A stretch of 64,000 bases of DNA, taken from Nepenthes gracilis. Lineage: Eukaryota; Streptophyta; Magnoliopsida; Caryophyllales; Nepenthaceae. The notes under the pieces are model-generated. The model was not told where the DNA came from. It worked only from the letters and a program-made list of their open reading frames with translations, and did not search any database. The DNA is taken from NCBI GenBank assembly GCA_033239525.1, contig BSYO01000003.1, positions 9,480,001-9,544,000 of the forward strand. The letters are read 5' to 3'. Below are positions 47,081 to 59,504 of this stretch, piece by piece. The position numbers and the translations under genes were made by a program. Within the stretch, counting starts at the first letter, position 1. The number at the start of each line of letters is the position of its first letter.

Positions 47081-50000
47081 TTGCCCTGCCCATCAAAAAT
47101 TACCTTGTCCTCAAGGTAAAAGGATGGAAAATCTTGTATAAATTTTGTCGCAGCTTCCCATGTAGCCTCGGAAGCTGATTGTGTTTGCCATCGAACCAGA
47201 AACTGTGGAACGTATTTGCCTTGAAGGAGAATCTGTCTGAAGCCTAACAATTCTGCCGGGAAGAGAAGCGGTTGGGAACCCTGAGCGTCCACCGGAAATT
47301 CAGCTGGCTGGTCTGTAGCCTCCCCTTTGAAGTGTTTCAACAAGGAAATATGGAAAACGTTATGTATCTTGGAACCCTCTGGAAGTTGGATGCGGTAGGC
47401 GACCTGTCCAATGCGTTCCAAAACGCGAAAAGGTCCGTAGTACCTATTGGTTAACTTGTTCGACTGCCGATTTGCCACAGTGGTCTGACGGTAGAGCTGT
47501 AATTTAACCAGGACCCAATCGCCACTGGAAAAGACTTTCGGGGTGCGATACTTATCTGCCTGTTGTTTCATGCGTTGCTGAGCCCTCTGTAAGTTCTCTT
47601 TAAGGCCAGAGATGAGTTTCGTCCTTGTTGTGAGTAATTCGTCTACTGTGGCTACTGCGAGGTGCCCTGCGTGTAGTCTAACAGGGATGGGGGAGATCGC
47701 CCATACACAGCTTCAAACGGGCTCATTCGGATCGCAGAGTGCCATGACGTGTTGTAATTCCATTCATCCCAAGGAAGATACCGAACCCAAGTAGAGGGAT
47801 TGTCGATCACAAAGCAACACAAGTAATCTTCAAGACACCGGTTCACCACTTCCGTTTGTCCATCCGTCTGTGGGTGATTGGAGCTGCTGGTGGCGAATTT
47901 AGTTCCTTGGAGTTTGAAAAGTTCTTTCCAGAAATGGCTCATGAAGAGGGGATCTCTATCCGTCACCAGCTCCACTGGAAATCCATGCAATCGACCCACT
48001 TCTTTGATAAAAACTTCCGCCAGCTCCTGGGCAGTGAATTGCGTCTGGAGAGGTACAAAATGAGAGTACTTGGACAAACGGTCTACTATCACCAGTATCA
48101 CAGTTTTCCCATTAGAAGGGGGTAGATGGGTGATGAAATCCATTGAAATTGATTCCCAAATTCTGCTGGGAATGGGAAGTGGTTGGAGCAGTCCTTGTGG
48201 TGCAGTGGTGAGTGACTTGACTTGCTGGCATATAACACAACGTTGGACAAATTCACGGATATCTTTGCGCATCTGAGGCCAGAAGAAAATATTGGCAATT
48301 CGGGTGTAAGTTCTCTGGAATCCTCCATGTCCTCCTGATGGTGTGCTATGGTATTCTTGCATAATGAGGTGATGTAGAGCTGACTCAGCCGGCACCAGTA
48401 TTTTTGAGTGGAAGAAAATGAGGCCATCTTTAACCAAATATCCATCGTAATCACCCGGCTGATTCTGAATGGAAGAGATTAATGCTGAAGAAGCAGGATG
48501 CTGCGTATGAAAGCTGCGCAGGGCTTCTAATAGAGCAAGAACCGGTCGGGTCGTACCTCTCAAAGCATGACAAGATCCTTCGTGAAGCCGAGACAGAGCA
48601 TCAGCAGGTCCGTTTTCTTTTCCTGGACGATAAACGATGTCAAAATCATATCCCAAAAGCTTGGTGATCCAACTCTGCTGCTCGGGGGTGTGGATGCTCT
48701 GCGCCAGTAATGCCTTGAGGGGTTGGTGGTCTGTTTGGATGGTGAATTTGGATCCCAGGAGGTAAGGTCTCCATTTTCTCACTGCTTCAACTACAGCACA
48801 AAGCTCCCGTATGTATGTGGATGAATTCTGTAATCTAGCAGACAATTGTTTGCTGTAGAATGCGATCGGATGTCCCGCCTGGATCAGCACTGCTCCTACT
48901 CCTGTCCCGGAAGCATCAGTTTGTATCGTGAAAGGCTTGTTGAAATCAGGTAGTGCTAAAACAGGGGTGGAGGTAAGGGCCGCCTTAAGTGTTTGGAAGG
49001 CATTTTCCACTTCCGGGCTCCATATGAAGGCAGAGGTCTTTCTAAGGAGCTGGGTAAGAGGGGTGGTAATTTGTGCATACCGAGCCACAAACCGTCGATA
49101 ATACCCGGCTAGGCCTAGAAATCCTCGGAGCTGCCGGACATTCATGGGTGTTGGCCAGTTTTGAACTGCTTCTATTTTAGTAGGATCCACCGCGACCCCT
49201 TGATCATTCACTACGTGCCCCAAGTAAGAAATGGAGGAACACCCAAATTCGCATTTGGAGGATTTGGCATGAAATACATGATCTCTTAAAATCTGAAGGG
49301 TCGACTTGAGATGGAGCAGATGCTGTTCCCATGTTAGGCTGTAGACTAGTATGTCGTCGAAGAACACGAGGACAAATTTCCAAAGGACTGGACGAAATAT
49401 CTCGTTCATCTCTGCTTGAAATGTTGAAGGGGCGTTGGAGAGTCCAAATGGCATCACTAAGAATTCGTAGTGGCCCTCATGTGTGCGGAATGCCGTCTTG
49501 TGTATATCGTCCTTGTTGACGCGCATCTGGTGATACCCTGCCTGCAAGTCCAACTTCGAAAATAGTTTGGCGCCATGGAGCTCATCCAATAGCTCATCCA
49601 CTGTGGGAAGGGGAAATCGGTCCCTCACTGTGATCGCATTTAGAGCTCGATAATCCACACAAAATTTTGACAAGTAGAACAGGGGAGGAGAAAGGACTGG
49701 TACTCGGTTGAATGATTCCTTCCTCAAGCATGTCGCGAATCATCCTCTCCATCTCTGATTTTTGAAAATACGGGTACCGATAGGGCTTCACATTTATCGG
49801 GGAGGAATTTGGTTGGAGAGGAATCCGGTGATCAGTGTTGCGGTGTGGTGGTAGGCCGTGAGGAATGGAAAAAACATCAGCGTAGGAAGAAAGCAGGGTC
49901 AGTAGGGAGGCAGTCTGCTCTGCAGTGATGTTTAGGCCAAGATTAAATGTCATTGGAACATCCGGTGAGTTGTCCTGCCGATCACCGTTAGACGCTTGTA

Positions 50001-50720
50001 GCACCGTTAATTGGAAGTAGGTGGCAAAGGACTTGGTGATTTCCCTCTCCAATCGCCCGGTGTCATGGTGGACATGGTGGCCTTGGGCAAGTGCGGGGGT
50101 GATTGAGTGGCCCTCAAAATCAAAGCTCATCCACAGAGCTTTGTAGTCAAAGAGTACGGGTCCAATGGAGGCTAGCCATTGAACTCCAAAAACAACATCG
50201 GCGCCATAGATGGGTAACAAATATAAGGCCACTGGAAACTTGGTCTTACCCAGGGTGACTGTCACTTGATTACACAGTCCCTCGCAGTGCAAGGAGTCAC
50301 CGTTCCCAACTGTGACATTGAGGAGCTGAGAGGGCTCAATCGGGAGTCCTAGATGCTTGGCCATACGGGTTTGCAAGAAATTGTGAGTGGATCCACTATC
50401 CACCAAGATGACCACGGGTTGGCCCTGGATGTATCCTTGCAACCTCAAAGTGGAGGGAACGAAATGGCCTTCCAACGCGTGCAGAGAGATAGTCGGAGCA
50501 TGTTCAGGAGTAGGGGGAGGAGATCCACCCTCAAGTGAGTGCTCTGTTCCAGACTCACCTTCTACCAAGTCAGCTTCTGACAGTGAAACAGTTGTGATGC
50601 TAGAGGAGTCTTCTTCGGCCAGCATACACAAAAACTGTGGGGGTTTACACCTATGGCCAGGAGTAAACCGTTCATCACAATTGAAACAAAGCCCCTTTTC
50701 ACGCCCGGGCGCCCATCTCG
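46966..50720 (-). pseudogene. pol of the Reina-like element: zinc knuckle tail, protease, RT, RNase H, integrase, chromodomain
   Basis: The minus strand carries the gag-end knuckle CFNCDERFTPGHRC near 50690-50650, then protease with VDSGSTHNFLQ near 50390. RT has FCVDYRALNA, FSKLDLQAGYHQMRV, the PFGLSNAPSTFQ segment and catalytic FFDD near 49340. RNase H starts TDASGTGVGAVL near 48915. Integrase has an HHCC region (ending CVICQQVK) and D-D-E residues in SMDF, VTDRD and QTEVVN. The chromodomain contains VPQFLVRWQTQSASEATWE. The frame ends YLRT at 46966, inside the 3' LTR. Breaks: a short deletion with frameshift near 49675, just before FCVDYR, where the family's usual KKDG-type residues are missing, and a frameshift near 47660 between the integrase core and the GPY/chromodomain part. 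All catalytic residues I can see are intact. Confidence 0.93.
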
Positions 50721-51661
50721 ATTCTTTGTGAGTCTTTTAATTGGCAATCTGTGTGGTGGACTCAGGCGAGGTAACTGTTTGAGGGGCTGAGCATGGATTA
50801 CTGCCGGTGCCTTGGTCACTAGCGGTCGATGATGAGTTGTACGGCTGTTATCCACCTTTTCTTCCACCCGCCTTGGCCATGCCAATGGCCTCCGTAGCGT
50901 CCGTGGCTTTAATGTGATAATTCTCGTCGTATGTCATCTCTTAAGCCGGACAAGAAGCAATTCAAGAGATTAGTTGTCAAGAGCCCCGTAGTGCGAGTGG
51001 AAATTGCTTCGAATTCGGACATGTACGCTACCACCGAAGAGGTTTGTCGGAGTTTATACAGGAGGGCTTAATGATTTAGGTAGGAAGAAGGACCGAATCG
51101 TAGCTCCATATCTCTGGAGAAAGGCTCCCAGGTTGTCAATTGGTGAGTCACATGCATCCACTGGAACCATTGTAGGGCCGCCCCAGTCATGTAAAAAGCC
51201 GCAATGGTGAGTTTGTGATCTGAGGGGGTGAGGTGATATTGGAAGAAGCACTCGATCTGGAATAACCATCCCACCACATTTTCCCCTGCGAAATAGGGAA
51301 TCTCGATCTTGGGCAGCTTAATCGATGAATTAGCAGGAGAATCTATGTGCGGAGAAGAAAGGAGAGGTAGGGTTAGGTTGTGTGAGGTGGGAGTGATTGC
51401 AATCGACGAAGGTGTGGGCAATAAGGGCAGAAGTGATGGAGAATTTGAATTTCGTTCGAGACGGTGGAGAGATTGGCAAATATCCATGAAGGATTGTTGG
51501 AACTCACTGAGGGTTTGCTGAATTTTGTCCGTCGAGTTGGAATGTGAGGCGATGCATTCGGAGTGTTGTTGCACGGTGACGGCGAGCTCCTTCACTTCCT
51601 GTGCGACCATGGCTATGGACTCTTCGAGAGCTTTGTGGCGCGTCACCATCCCCTCTGCCAT
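50721..51661 (-). pseudogene. gag of the Reina-like element
   Basis: Starts at ATG 51661 (MAEGMVTRHKALEES), directly after the PBS. It continues with a coiled-coil-like N-terminus, a low-complexity Ser/Leu/Pro stretch, then the gag domain (KIEIPYFAGENVVGWLFQIE, ALQWFQWM, MELRFGPSSY). A stop at about 51068 and a phase change follow. Beyond it, LYKLRQTSSVVAYMSEFE-type sequence continues in another frame, and another shift near 50720 precedes the zinc knuckle. Non-functional as it stands. Confidence 0.88.
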
Positions 51662-51682
51662 TTCTCTCAATGAAAGCACCAA
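51662..51682 (-). other. Primer binding site of the Reina-like element
   Basis: The minus strand reads TTGGTGCTTTCATTGAGAG just inside the 5' LTR, and the gag ATG follows within a few bases. I have not assigned the primer tRNA. Confidence 0.7.
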
Positions 51683-51684
51683 AT

Positions 51685-52169
51685 TGATACGAACACCAGC
51701 GACACACTAAACCCCAATCTGGGAGGCGAAGCTTTGACAGAGGGAAACGAGAGGAAGAGGTAGAAGAAGAAGAAGAAGAAGAAGAAGAGGAGGAGGGAAA
51801 CAGGGAGGGAAAAGACGAGAATAAGAGGGAAGAGAAAATAAGAGGAAAGTTGAAGTATAATTGTTCTGTTCTCATTAATGATAGCCACGCAATATATATA
51901 TACTAACAGAAGCCTATTTCCCAACAGGAAATGAAACAAACAACTTCCCACGTGTAGTGAGAATTAAAGGAAAATGCTGAACAGAATTAAGGGAGTGAAG
52001 TGTATTTTGCTCCAATGTGCAATTAACCGATTCTGGTAAACCAAATCCACGCTGTCAAGTTCGGAGGTAATCCCGCAGCTTCAGAGGAGGCCGTGCAGTC
52101 CGGTTGCTCTTCCTTGTGATCGGAGACTCCGTCGGTGCCGAAGTGTCCCGATTAATTAAGCCGGTAACA
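51685..52169 (-). repeat. 5' LTR of the Reina-like element
   Basis: The minus strand starts TGTTACCGGCTT (52169) and ends GTATCA (51685). A TATATATAT box followed by a CT-rich leader on the minus strand (near 51905-51895) fits the promoter. The (GAA)n tract is short here (51764-51790). Confidence 0.92.
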
Positions 52170-52174
52170 CAATG

Positions 52175-54028
52175 TAATAGTTGTAATTTAATGTAACGTA
52201 TTATTTCAGACAACAGTCATATTAATTTTAAACAGGTTAACTAATTGATATTTATGTTACAAATACAAACTCCCAATTAAGAATAGGGGCATCACATATT
52301 TTGGTAAACAATCACTTATTACAAATATATTCAGATTAGCAGAGTACAATATTCCTAACTCACTCAATTTATGCCCATCCAATTTTTTTTTTCTATTTGC
52401 ATTTTTCAATTTCTCTTAGAAAAATTATTAACCAGATCAGAGAACGAGTCTCATATACTTTATATCTCTCGTTGAATTGTTATGGTGTACAAAATTCAGA
52501 TTTAAAACTATAAAAATTAAACCCGTATTCTTTCGAATCAAACGAAGTTACTTTCGGCTTTCTAAATCATATTGTAATCTAAATCTTAGGTACACATCAG
52601 TATTCGTGGCTCACATGCATTCTTTGACCGATATGGCTGACTTTCCATAACAATAGTAGTAAATTGCTATATGCCTATTAAACATTATATTTTTATACGC
52701 CGTAAAATGGTAATAAAAAATAAAGCGAAATTACAATTTTTGTGCATGATGAGTTTAGTTTTTGATGGGCTGATCGCAATTTAATTGCAGTGACCTTTCC
52801 ATGCCCAAATTCACCCCAACCTTTGGTGGTGTTCTGTTTCTTCAATCGATTCATATTAAAATAATATAAATTCAGAAATATTCATTTAAATTTGCTTAAA
52901 TACGAAAACATAATTATTTTGTCAGTGAGGGTAAAAAATCAATTTCTCTATTTATTTTTGACTTTACTCATCTATACTAAATAAAGGAATCAAATCAGAA
53001 TATTTATTCTTTTCTATTAATCAAACAAGAGAATATATATTTTTAAAATTTTTTCTACCCTATTTTATTTTCAGATAATATTTGCTTTATTTTTAATAAT
53101 ATTTTAGGTATAAGTAGCTAAGAGCATGTAAAGACGATAGAAGTTGAGAGGCGTACCAGTAGAGGGATTTTTATTGGGCAAGTTGAATGTGGGCCTGCGT
53201 CAGCAGAATCAAGTCGAAAGGGTCTTGGACCGGCCAGCCCACATTTGGAAAAAGATATGCCCAGTGTACTCAAACACTGTCCCAACACCTAGACCCCGAC
53301 CCACACTCTCTAAATATGTGCTCCTGGACCAAATCTGTGTAGACGTGGTAGACGGATCTCTTATAATTTTTTTTTTTTAAAAAATGATATTAATATTTAT
53401 TTTATTAACAATAGAGACTATTTTAAAAATAATAGACTATTGTTTGAGACAATATTTTTAGTACATTAATTTAATGTGAGCATTTTATATTGTAAAGTTA
53501 GATATTATCTATTGAAAAAACAAGAAAATCTAATATATAAGATGATATAAATAAAAGCTTGTGCATACGGAGCAAGAGGGGAAGAAATAACTTGCCCAAA
53601 GGATTTTCTTTCATATATTACCTTTTAAGAAACCACCTTATGTGAAATTATTTGGTCAAATTCAAAGCATGATTTTGCCTTTCAATGCACCATTTCACAA
53701 GAATATTTGTTGGGCTAAAATTAAGGAGCGAGAACAAGCATACTTTTATAAGATATTAAAAAGACCCAATCAAATTGGGCCATTGGACCAATCTTATTTA
53801 GCCGATTTTGAATTTTATAGAATTTAGTTAAGACACAATAATACGATAGATGGTCCCATAAAAAAAATGATTATAAGCAATGATTTTTATATTTCAACGA
53901 CCCCACCCCCACGTCATCTATCATCGATCGGCCATATCCTTTGATGGGTCTAGCAGTCATGGGTTTAAGGGGCCAAACCCCCACAGCAGGCTCACAACTC
54001 AATTCCAACTCAATAAAATTTTTTTAAA
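52175..54028. other. AT-rich spacer
   Basis: No recognisable gene. The short unassigned frames at 53144-53380 and 53642-53827 match no family I know. A GC-richer patch lies at 53140-53345. Confidence 0.5.
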
Positions 54029-55188
54029 GTGTAGTGTCCCACATTGTCCAAGTAAGAAGACCGTATCTGCAGATTACACTATAAAGCCACGCACCTTTAG
54101 GTTTGGAAGGACAAGTTTCAAAAACTCCAAATGGCTCGACATTCCTAAGAATGAGGCCTACCCTTCATCGAGGAGCTGCCCTCATTCTAAAATGTTTACC
54201 ATCTGTTCAGGAGTCACCCTTCGTCTTGGAGCTGGGAGCTAGGAGCCCTCCGTTTTGAAGCTAGGAGTGTGCTATCCAAGAGCCAACTCTTCGCTCAGGT
54301 GACCTGAATGTTTTCCCATCATCACAATTTAGTCTTCCACTTCTAAGTCGCCCTTCTGCGAGCACACCTCTAAAACGCCTCTTTGTCATGTACACCTCTA
54401 AAATGCCCCTCTGCAGGTGCACTTTCAAGCCTCTCTTTTGTGGGCGCACCTCTAAAACGCCGCTCCAAGCCACCCGTCTGTGGACACACCTATAAGACAC
54501 CCATCTGTGAGCAAACCTCTAAGCCGCTCCTCTATCGGACATACCTAGAAATTGCCCCACTGTCGGGTGTACCTCGAAATCGCTCATTTGCGAATGCATC
54601 TTTAAGATGCCCCTCTACAAGACGCACCTCCAAGAAGCTACTTTGCGAACGCATCTCTAAGCTTCTCCTTTACGGGTGTATGTCAAAGTCGCCCATTAGC
54701 CGGGCGCACCCAAAAAATCAGTTATTTGCCTGTGAGCCGCCCTCAATCAGGCATATCCAAAAGCGCAGTCCTCCACATAGTTAGCCACCCTTAAGACGGA
54801 CACACCCAAGAGCTCAGTCCATCACCTAGTGAGCTACCCTTTATCCGGGCATACCTGGAGCTCAATTCTCTGTCTAGTGAGCCACCTCTCAGTCAGACGC
54901 ATCTATAGGAGCTAGTCCTCCTTTTACATCCCCTGCTCACGTGCAACTCTACATCATCTAATATGTTTCTTATATCTTTTGATTTTCTTGGAAAGATTTC
55001 TAATTTGAATATCAGAGGATATACAGTGGGAGCAATTCCTGTCGTCTTCTAACTTCTTATTTGTAATTTATAGTGCACAAGTTTTAGGTTAGCAGCAAGG
55101 GAGATCGGACCCGCTCCAATTAGACCAGTAGTAACAAATTTGAAGGCTCCATTATCCATACCACAACTCGAGAACTAAGGATGTATTA
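54029..55188 (+). repeat. 5' LTR of the non-autonomous element
   Basis: Shares with the right copy the segments CACGTGCAACTCTACATYATCTAATAT-like (54938 and 57880), TTAGCAG...GAGATC and ACCACAACTYGARAACTA. It ends just before the PBS. The start is uncertain. It contains the minisatellite. Confidence 0.55.
54340..54720 (+). repeat. 27-28 bp degenerate minisatellite inside the LTR
   Basis: CACCTCTAARACGCC-like units recur at about 54365, 54393, 54420, 54447, 54487 and 54514, and continue in more diverged form to about 54720. The spacing is 27-28 bp with one longer step. A shorter array of the same type (GGGCGCACC, CTCTAAG) lies in the right LTR at about 57560-57660. Confidence 0.75.
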
Positions 55189-57480
55189 TTGACGCCGTCT
55201 GTGAAAACGATTGAAAAGTCTAACCACCACATAATAATGAAACAAATACAATCAATACTCATACCTTAACAAGCACCTTGACAAGAGAAATCACCTCCTA
55301 TGGCGACAACCTATCGGGTAGCCATGACGGCGCTCAGGTTGTCCTTGACATGCTAGTAGTTAGGGCTCTATCCTCCATCGCTCAATGTCAGTGCCTATCT
55401 TATCAGCCCAGTGACCTCGGTATTAGGGAGGATCAGAGCGACAGGGCTCACTCCTGGAGGAAAGATCGATTCGGTCCTAGGAAGTCAGGCCAATGCCGAA
55501 AGCAGCAACAACTTGCCACTCCGAAAACGGCCGACAACCTCTCCGAACACAGAGATGTCCCATGTTGAGTTAGAGGACAAGCTACTGCCCAATCCTGCAC
55601 TCGCGAGCTGCCTCACTAAAGCGAGGAGATTAGCCCATGGACACAGTAGGGCTAGTCTGGAGACGCCACGTTGGGGGATTCCCCTCTGACTCCCGAACTC
55701 CAACGCATGGAGTGACGGCAGTTGTCGTCGCCAGAGGAGACACCGCTTGGATCGGAAGCTGACGAAGCCCTCCCCATTCTCCACCCTCCGATTTGCGCCG
55801 TGGTATGAAGGAAAGAAGAAGATCGTAAGCCGTGAAAAGCCATCACTGTCGTCGCCGTCGCTGGAGGAGAATCAATAAATGGAGGGAAGCAAATACTTCT
55901 TTCCTCTTTGTGGATGCTGATCGTGTGTTTTGCATATGGCGATCTTGAGGCAATTGGCTGGAATCTCAGTGTATTGTGAGGCATGGTGGAGAAAGGATGA
56001 GTAAACCTCGACGGAGGTTGTACCTTACCTGTGTCGTCACAGGGTGGCTATTGTCATGACCGACACCGTCGTCCATGCTGGGACCACCCTCCACCGGCGA
56101 TCCTCATTGCCATCTTCAAGTATGTATTGTTGATCTACCAAATGCGGTTCCAGCCGTCTTATATGAACGCATCCCGCTCTGCCTCCTCTCCGTTATATAA
56201 GAATGTCCCTCAGAACTAGTTTCGGCCGCAACCCTGCTCAACAACCAAGTCCAGCTTGGCCATGTCACAATCCGGCACATAGAATCAGTTCGGCCGTGAC
56301 CAATCTGGAGCTTGGAATGGGCCTCTGTGGGCCTGAAGTCGTCAAGGGCTGAACTGCGCCAAACCGAGGCTTCAAGGCTGTAGATAACGACAACGAAGCT
56401 CGACCCCCTTTCTAAGACTACCAAGAGTAGTGTTAAGAAGCCGTGAAGGAAAATCCCATCACGTCGGCCTTGAACGTCCCCATATCGACAACATCTCCTC
56501 GAGTAGCTATGCTGCGGCCAAGTGGCCCAAAAATGTGCACTGGCTCGCACTACCGGACCTCACGCATCCAACTGAAGAGGTTGCGCTGGGGTTCGACCCT
56601 TCCAACTCCTAAATTGGTAAAGTAGACAAATATTTGTAGAAGATCCGGTGACCTCGTGGCCTAGGCGGTCACGAGCAGTAGGGCCTAGCACCGGCCAGAA
56701 GGTCGGCCGAGCTAGGAAGTGCAGATGAAGGCCTAGAGCGATATGATCTATGCCACTCCAAGTGCCACTAGGAGGCACAAGCTTCGATCCCTATAGGCCG
56801 GATGAGGCAAACCCGACCTTTCAGAGAATAGAGGCCATAGATACAAGACCGCCGGCTCGAGTGGCCGTTCCATTGTTCATGGGCAGTCCTCGGCCTCGAT
56901 GATTCTCTTGAGTAAGGCTCACCAGTCAGTAGGCCAATCCTACTGCAATGCTTCTCATCGATCTGCTGCATAGTAGCAAACCCCGCAAAAGTTACGGACA
57001 TCCTCACAATAGGGGCTCGACGTGCTCAGCTCGTCACCCATCACATTGCTGAAAACATGATCCAGCCAAGTGCTGCAATGGTCTGAGTCGCCCGAGGCAG
57101 TAGTGGCCGATAGGAGGATCCAAACCACTGGCCAGTAGGCCACCCAACGTGGCAGCTACGTGATGCCCAACTAATCCAAGGTAAGAGACCAAACCCCACA
57201 AGAGCATAGGGGCCATTGCCGAGGCGCCTACCAAAGTGCCTCGACGACCCTCTGGAGCGGAGCATGCCAGCTGTATACTTAGTACGAGGAGCAGGTTGCA
57301 AGAGCACCACTCACGCACCGACGATGATTCCACATTGAATTCTAGTAAGTTTTGCATGCGCCATATTGCCTACTTGAATCATGTTTCCATAAATGCAACA
57401 GTAATATTATCTGCTTATACGAATGATTACGTAACACTGTATAAAATTATACGACCGAAACTGCCTCTAAGTTAGGTGAA
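55189..57480 (+). other. Interior of the non-autonomous element
   Basis: A PBS-like block at 55189-55203, then about 2.3 kb of GC-richer sequence with short frames on both strands. A plus-strand stretch near 55686 reads LTPELQRMEWRQ, which recalls gag leaders of Tat elements, but no gag domain follows. No frame matches a known protein. It fits a LARD- or TR-GAG-like derivative. Confidence 0.4.
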
Positions 57481-58129
57481 TACTCATTCACCCATTTTTG
57501 AACCACGGTCCTGCACTGAGCGGCCCATATGAGGTTGTATTTGAACCTCAGTCCCTCAGTGGGCGCAACTCTAAGTGACCTCCCAACGGGCGACCTTTAA
57601 GCCGTCCATCTGCGGGCACTCCTCTAAGTTGCCCTTTAGTTTGGCGCACCCAAGAGATCAGCCCTCTACCTAGTAAGTCGCCCCTCAATCGGGTACATCC
57701 AAGAATACAGTCCTCCGTCTAGTTGGCTGCCCCTCAGTCGGGCACATCAAAGAGTTCAATCATTCGCTTAATTGGCCACCCCTTAGTCGGGCTCACCTGG
57801 AGCTCAGTTCTTCTGCTAGTAAGCCGCCTTTCAGCTTGGTATACTAATAGGAGCCAGTCCTCCTCTGACATCTCCTGTTCACGTGCAACTCTACATTATC
57901 TAATATCCTCCTTATATTATTCTGTTTCCCTGAAAAGATATCTGACATGAGCTTTAGAGGATTTGCAATGGGAATAATTTCTACCGTCCTCTAACATCTT
58001 ATTTATAGTTTGTGGTGTGCATATTCCAGGTTAGCAGTACAGAGATCAAACCTGCTCCAATTCGACGTACAATAAAAAATTAAAAGACTTTCTAATCTGT
58101 ACCACAACTTGAAAACTAGAAACGTATTA
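57481..58129 (+). repeat. 3' LTR of the non-autonomous element
   Basis: Aligns with the last about 570 bp of the left LTR. The start is not clear, and no good polypurine tract was seen. Confidence 0.5.
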
Positions 58130-59504
58130 TCCCTGGTATACTAGTAGAGTAGAATATGAACATTAATACCAATTATTGGTGAATTTAACTATTTTGTTCA
58201 CTGTAAAATATCATAATATCTAAAAACGTATTGCTACAATTTATAGTAACAGACATTCAATATGGTTGATTAATTTGTGCGGTACTTAATATCTTCTTGT
58301 ATATGCCAAATGATTACGTAGTTTTGGAAAAGCCTTTTTTTGGGGGGCTTTTGCCTTATGCACGGAAAATTGCTATTTTCCCTAAAAAAAAAAAAAATTC
58401 CACAAAAAATGTAAAAGAAATTTTAGAAAGATATTTTTTTAAAAAATATATTATTTATCGGGTAAATATTTTTCAATAAATAGGCGGAGCCCAAGAGCCA
58501 CAAATTTTAATTTTTAAAAAATAAGAGAGAAATTTGTGAGGAGACATATAGATAAGGACATAACGCAGACCAAACGTGTATTTCTCTTTTATCCATAAAA
58601 AGTGAAAAGTAATTCAATATTTTTGTATTAAATAATTTCAACCAACTGGAGCTTCTTCCTGGTCAAAGCGGAGCTTCTAACGAAAATTCCTCGTCGCATG
58701 AAAGACAAAGTCAAGATTTATCATACATTGATTTGTCCAAACAAACAAATGATTACGCTTAGTTGGCCAATCAACCTACCATTAATTACGATCAACCTCA
58801 GTCAAAACAGCCGCAGATCAACACATTTAATTTTGTTTTAACAAAATCCAAAGTCTGTGGCCAATTTATCATATTCTAAGGAATAACTATCAAAAATTTG
58901 ATCAATTTCCTTTGTTATATAGTCCACCATAGTTCAACATATATTATACACCCACCATAATATAATCCGTCATTTTTATTTTTATATGAATATTTATTAG
59001 ATCTTATTCTAAATTTGATCAAATTAAAAAATTTTCAGTCAATATTTGAATTTTAAAATTCGGAGTTTGATAAAGGTCGCCTTGATCTTCCTAACCACCC
59101 AACAAACACTTTATTAAATATTTATGTTTTTTGATTTTGTAACATTAAAAGGACTTTGGCATCTAACGATGGAATAATAAAATACCATGCCAGTTCAAGA
59201 AAAAGCTATGACAGTCAAAGTCAAGGCAATTACACCGTCACAGACAACATGCAAATATTTAAAAATAAGAGTAATAGAAATTGATTGCGTTTGTTAATTG
59301 TGCCGGGCAATTACTTCCGGCTGAGTCTGAATCTTCAAGTTTGAACTCCGAACGCAGCGCCCTTGTATTTGTCAACGGTCAGAATACATCGGCCTTCGAT
59401 TCCCTTTCATCTCTGTTAAGTATTAATATCCGTTTCTGTATCAGCAAAGTAACCTCATTGGATCTCTCAGCCAGCCAGAATTCAGAACTACTGTGTTCTT
59501 CACG
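58130..59504 (+). promoter_or_regulatory. Upstream region of the VQ gene with W-box cores
   Basis: About 1.4 kb without a gene, AT-rich. Six TTGACY cores on the minus strand (58661-58666, 58709-58714, 58800-58805, 59037-59042, 59213-59218, 59219-59224), the last two directly adjacent, are candidate WRKY sites. No clear TATA box was found near the start. Confidence 0.4.

Larger units (their letters stand above)
46577..52169 (-). mobile_element. Young, near-complete Reina-like chromovirus with broken frames
   Basis: A 5.6-kb element on the minus strand with short LTRs (504 and 485 bp), TTGGTGCTTTCATTGA-type PBS, gag with a CxxC..GHRC zinc knuckle, protease, RT, RNase H, integrase and a C-terminal chromodomain. 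Size, LTR length and the CFNCDERFTPGHRC knuckle suit the Reina clade. Outside the GAA tract I count seven substitutions between the LTRs. The flanking bases AAATG (46572-46576) and CAATG (52170-52174) look like a 5-bp TSD with one change. Confidence 0.93.
54029..58129 (+). mobile_element. Non-autonomous LTR element with minisatellite-bearing LTRs
   Basis: Direct repeats at about 54340-55188 and 57560-58129 are offset by 2942 bp and end at equivalent points (GTATTA). Immediately inside the left copy lies TTGACGCCGTCTGTG, close to the PBS block of Tat-type elements. The interior (55189 to about 57480) is GC-rich but has no gag domain, RT or integrase. The left end is put at TGTAGTGTCCCACATTG (54029), which is a guess; the right copy appears shorter or its start is unrecognised. 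No TSD was found. Confidence 0.6.

Noticed and set aside
53144..53380. 78-codon frame as an exon
   Set aside because: No known motif, and it runs into a poly-T stretch; nothing supports splicing.
54340..54720. CRISPR-like array
   Set aside because: Units are contiguous and degenerate with no unique spacers, and the DNA is eukaryotic.
54261..54784. Repetitive frames of 79 and 133 codons that look like a tandem-repeat protein
   Set aside because: The underlying DNA repeat is 27-28 bp, not a multiple of three, so the apparent protein repeat changes frame; the DNA is an LTR minisatellite.
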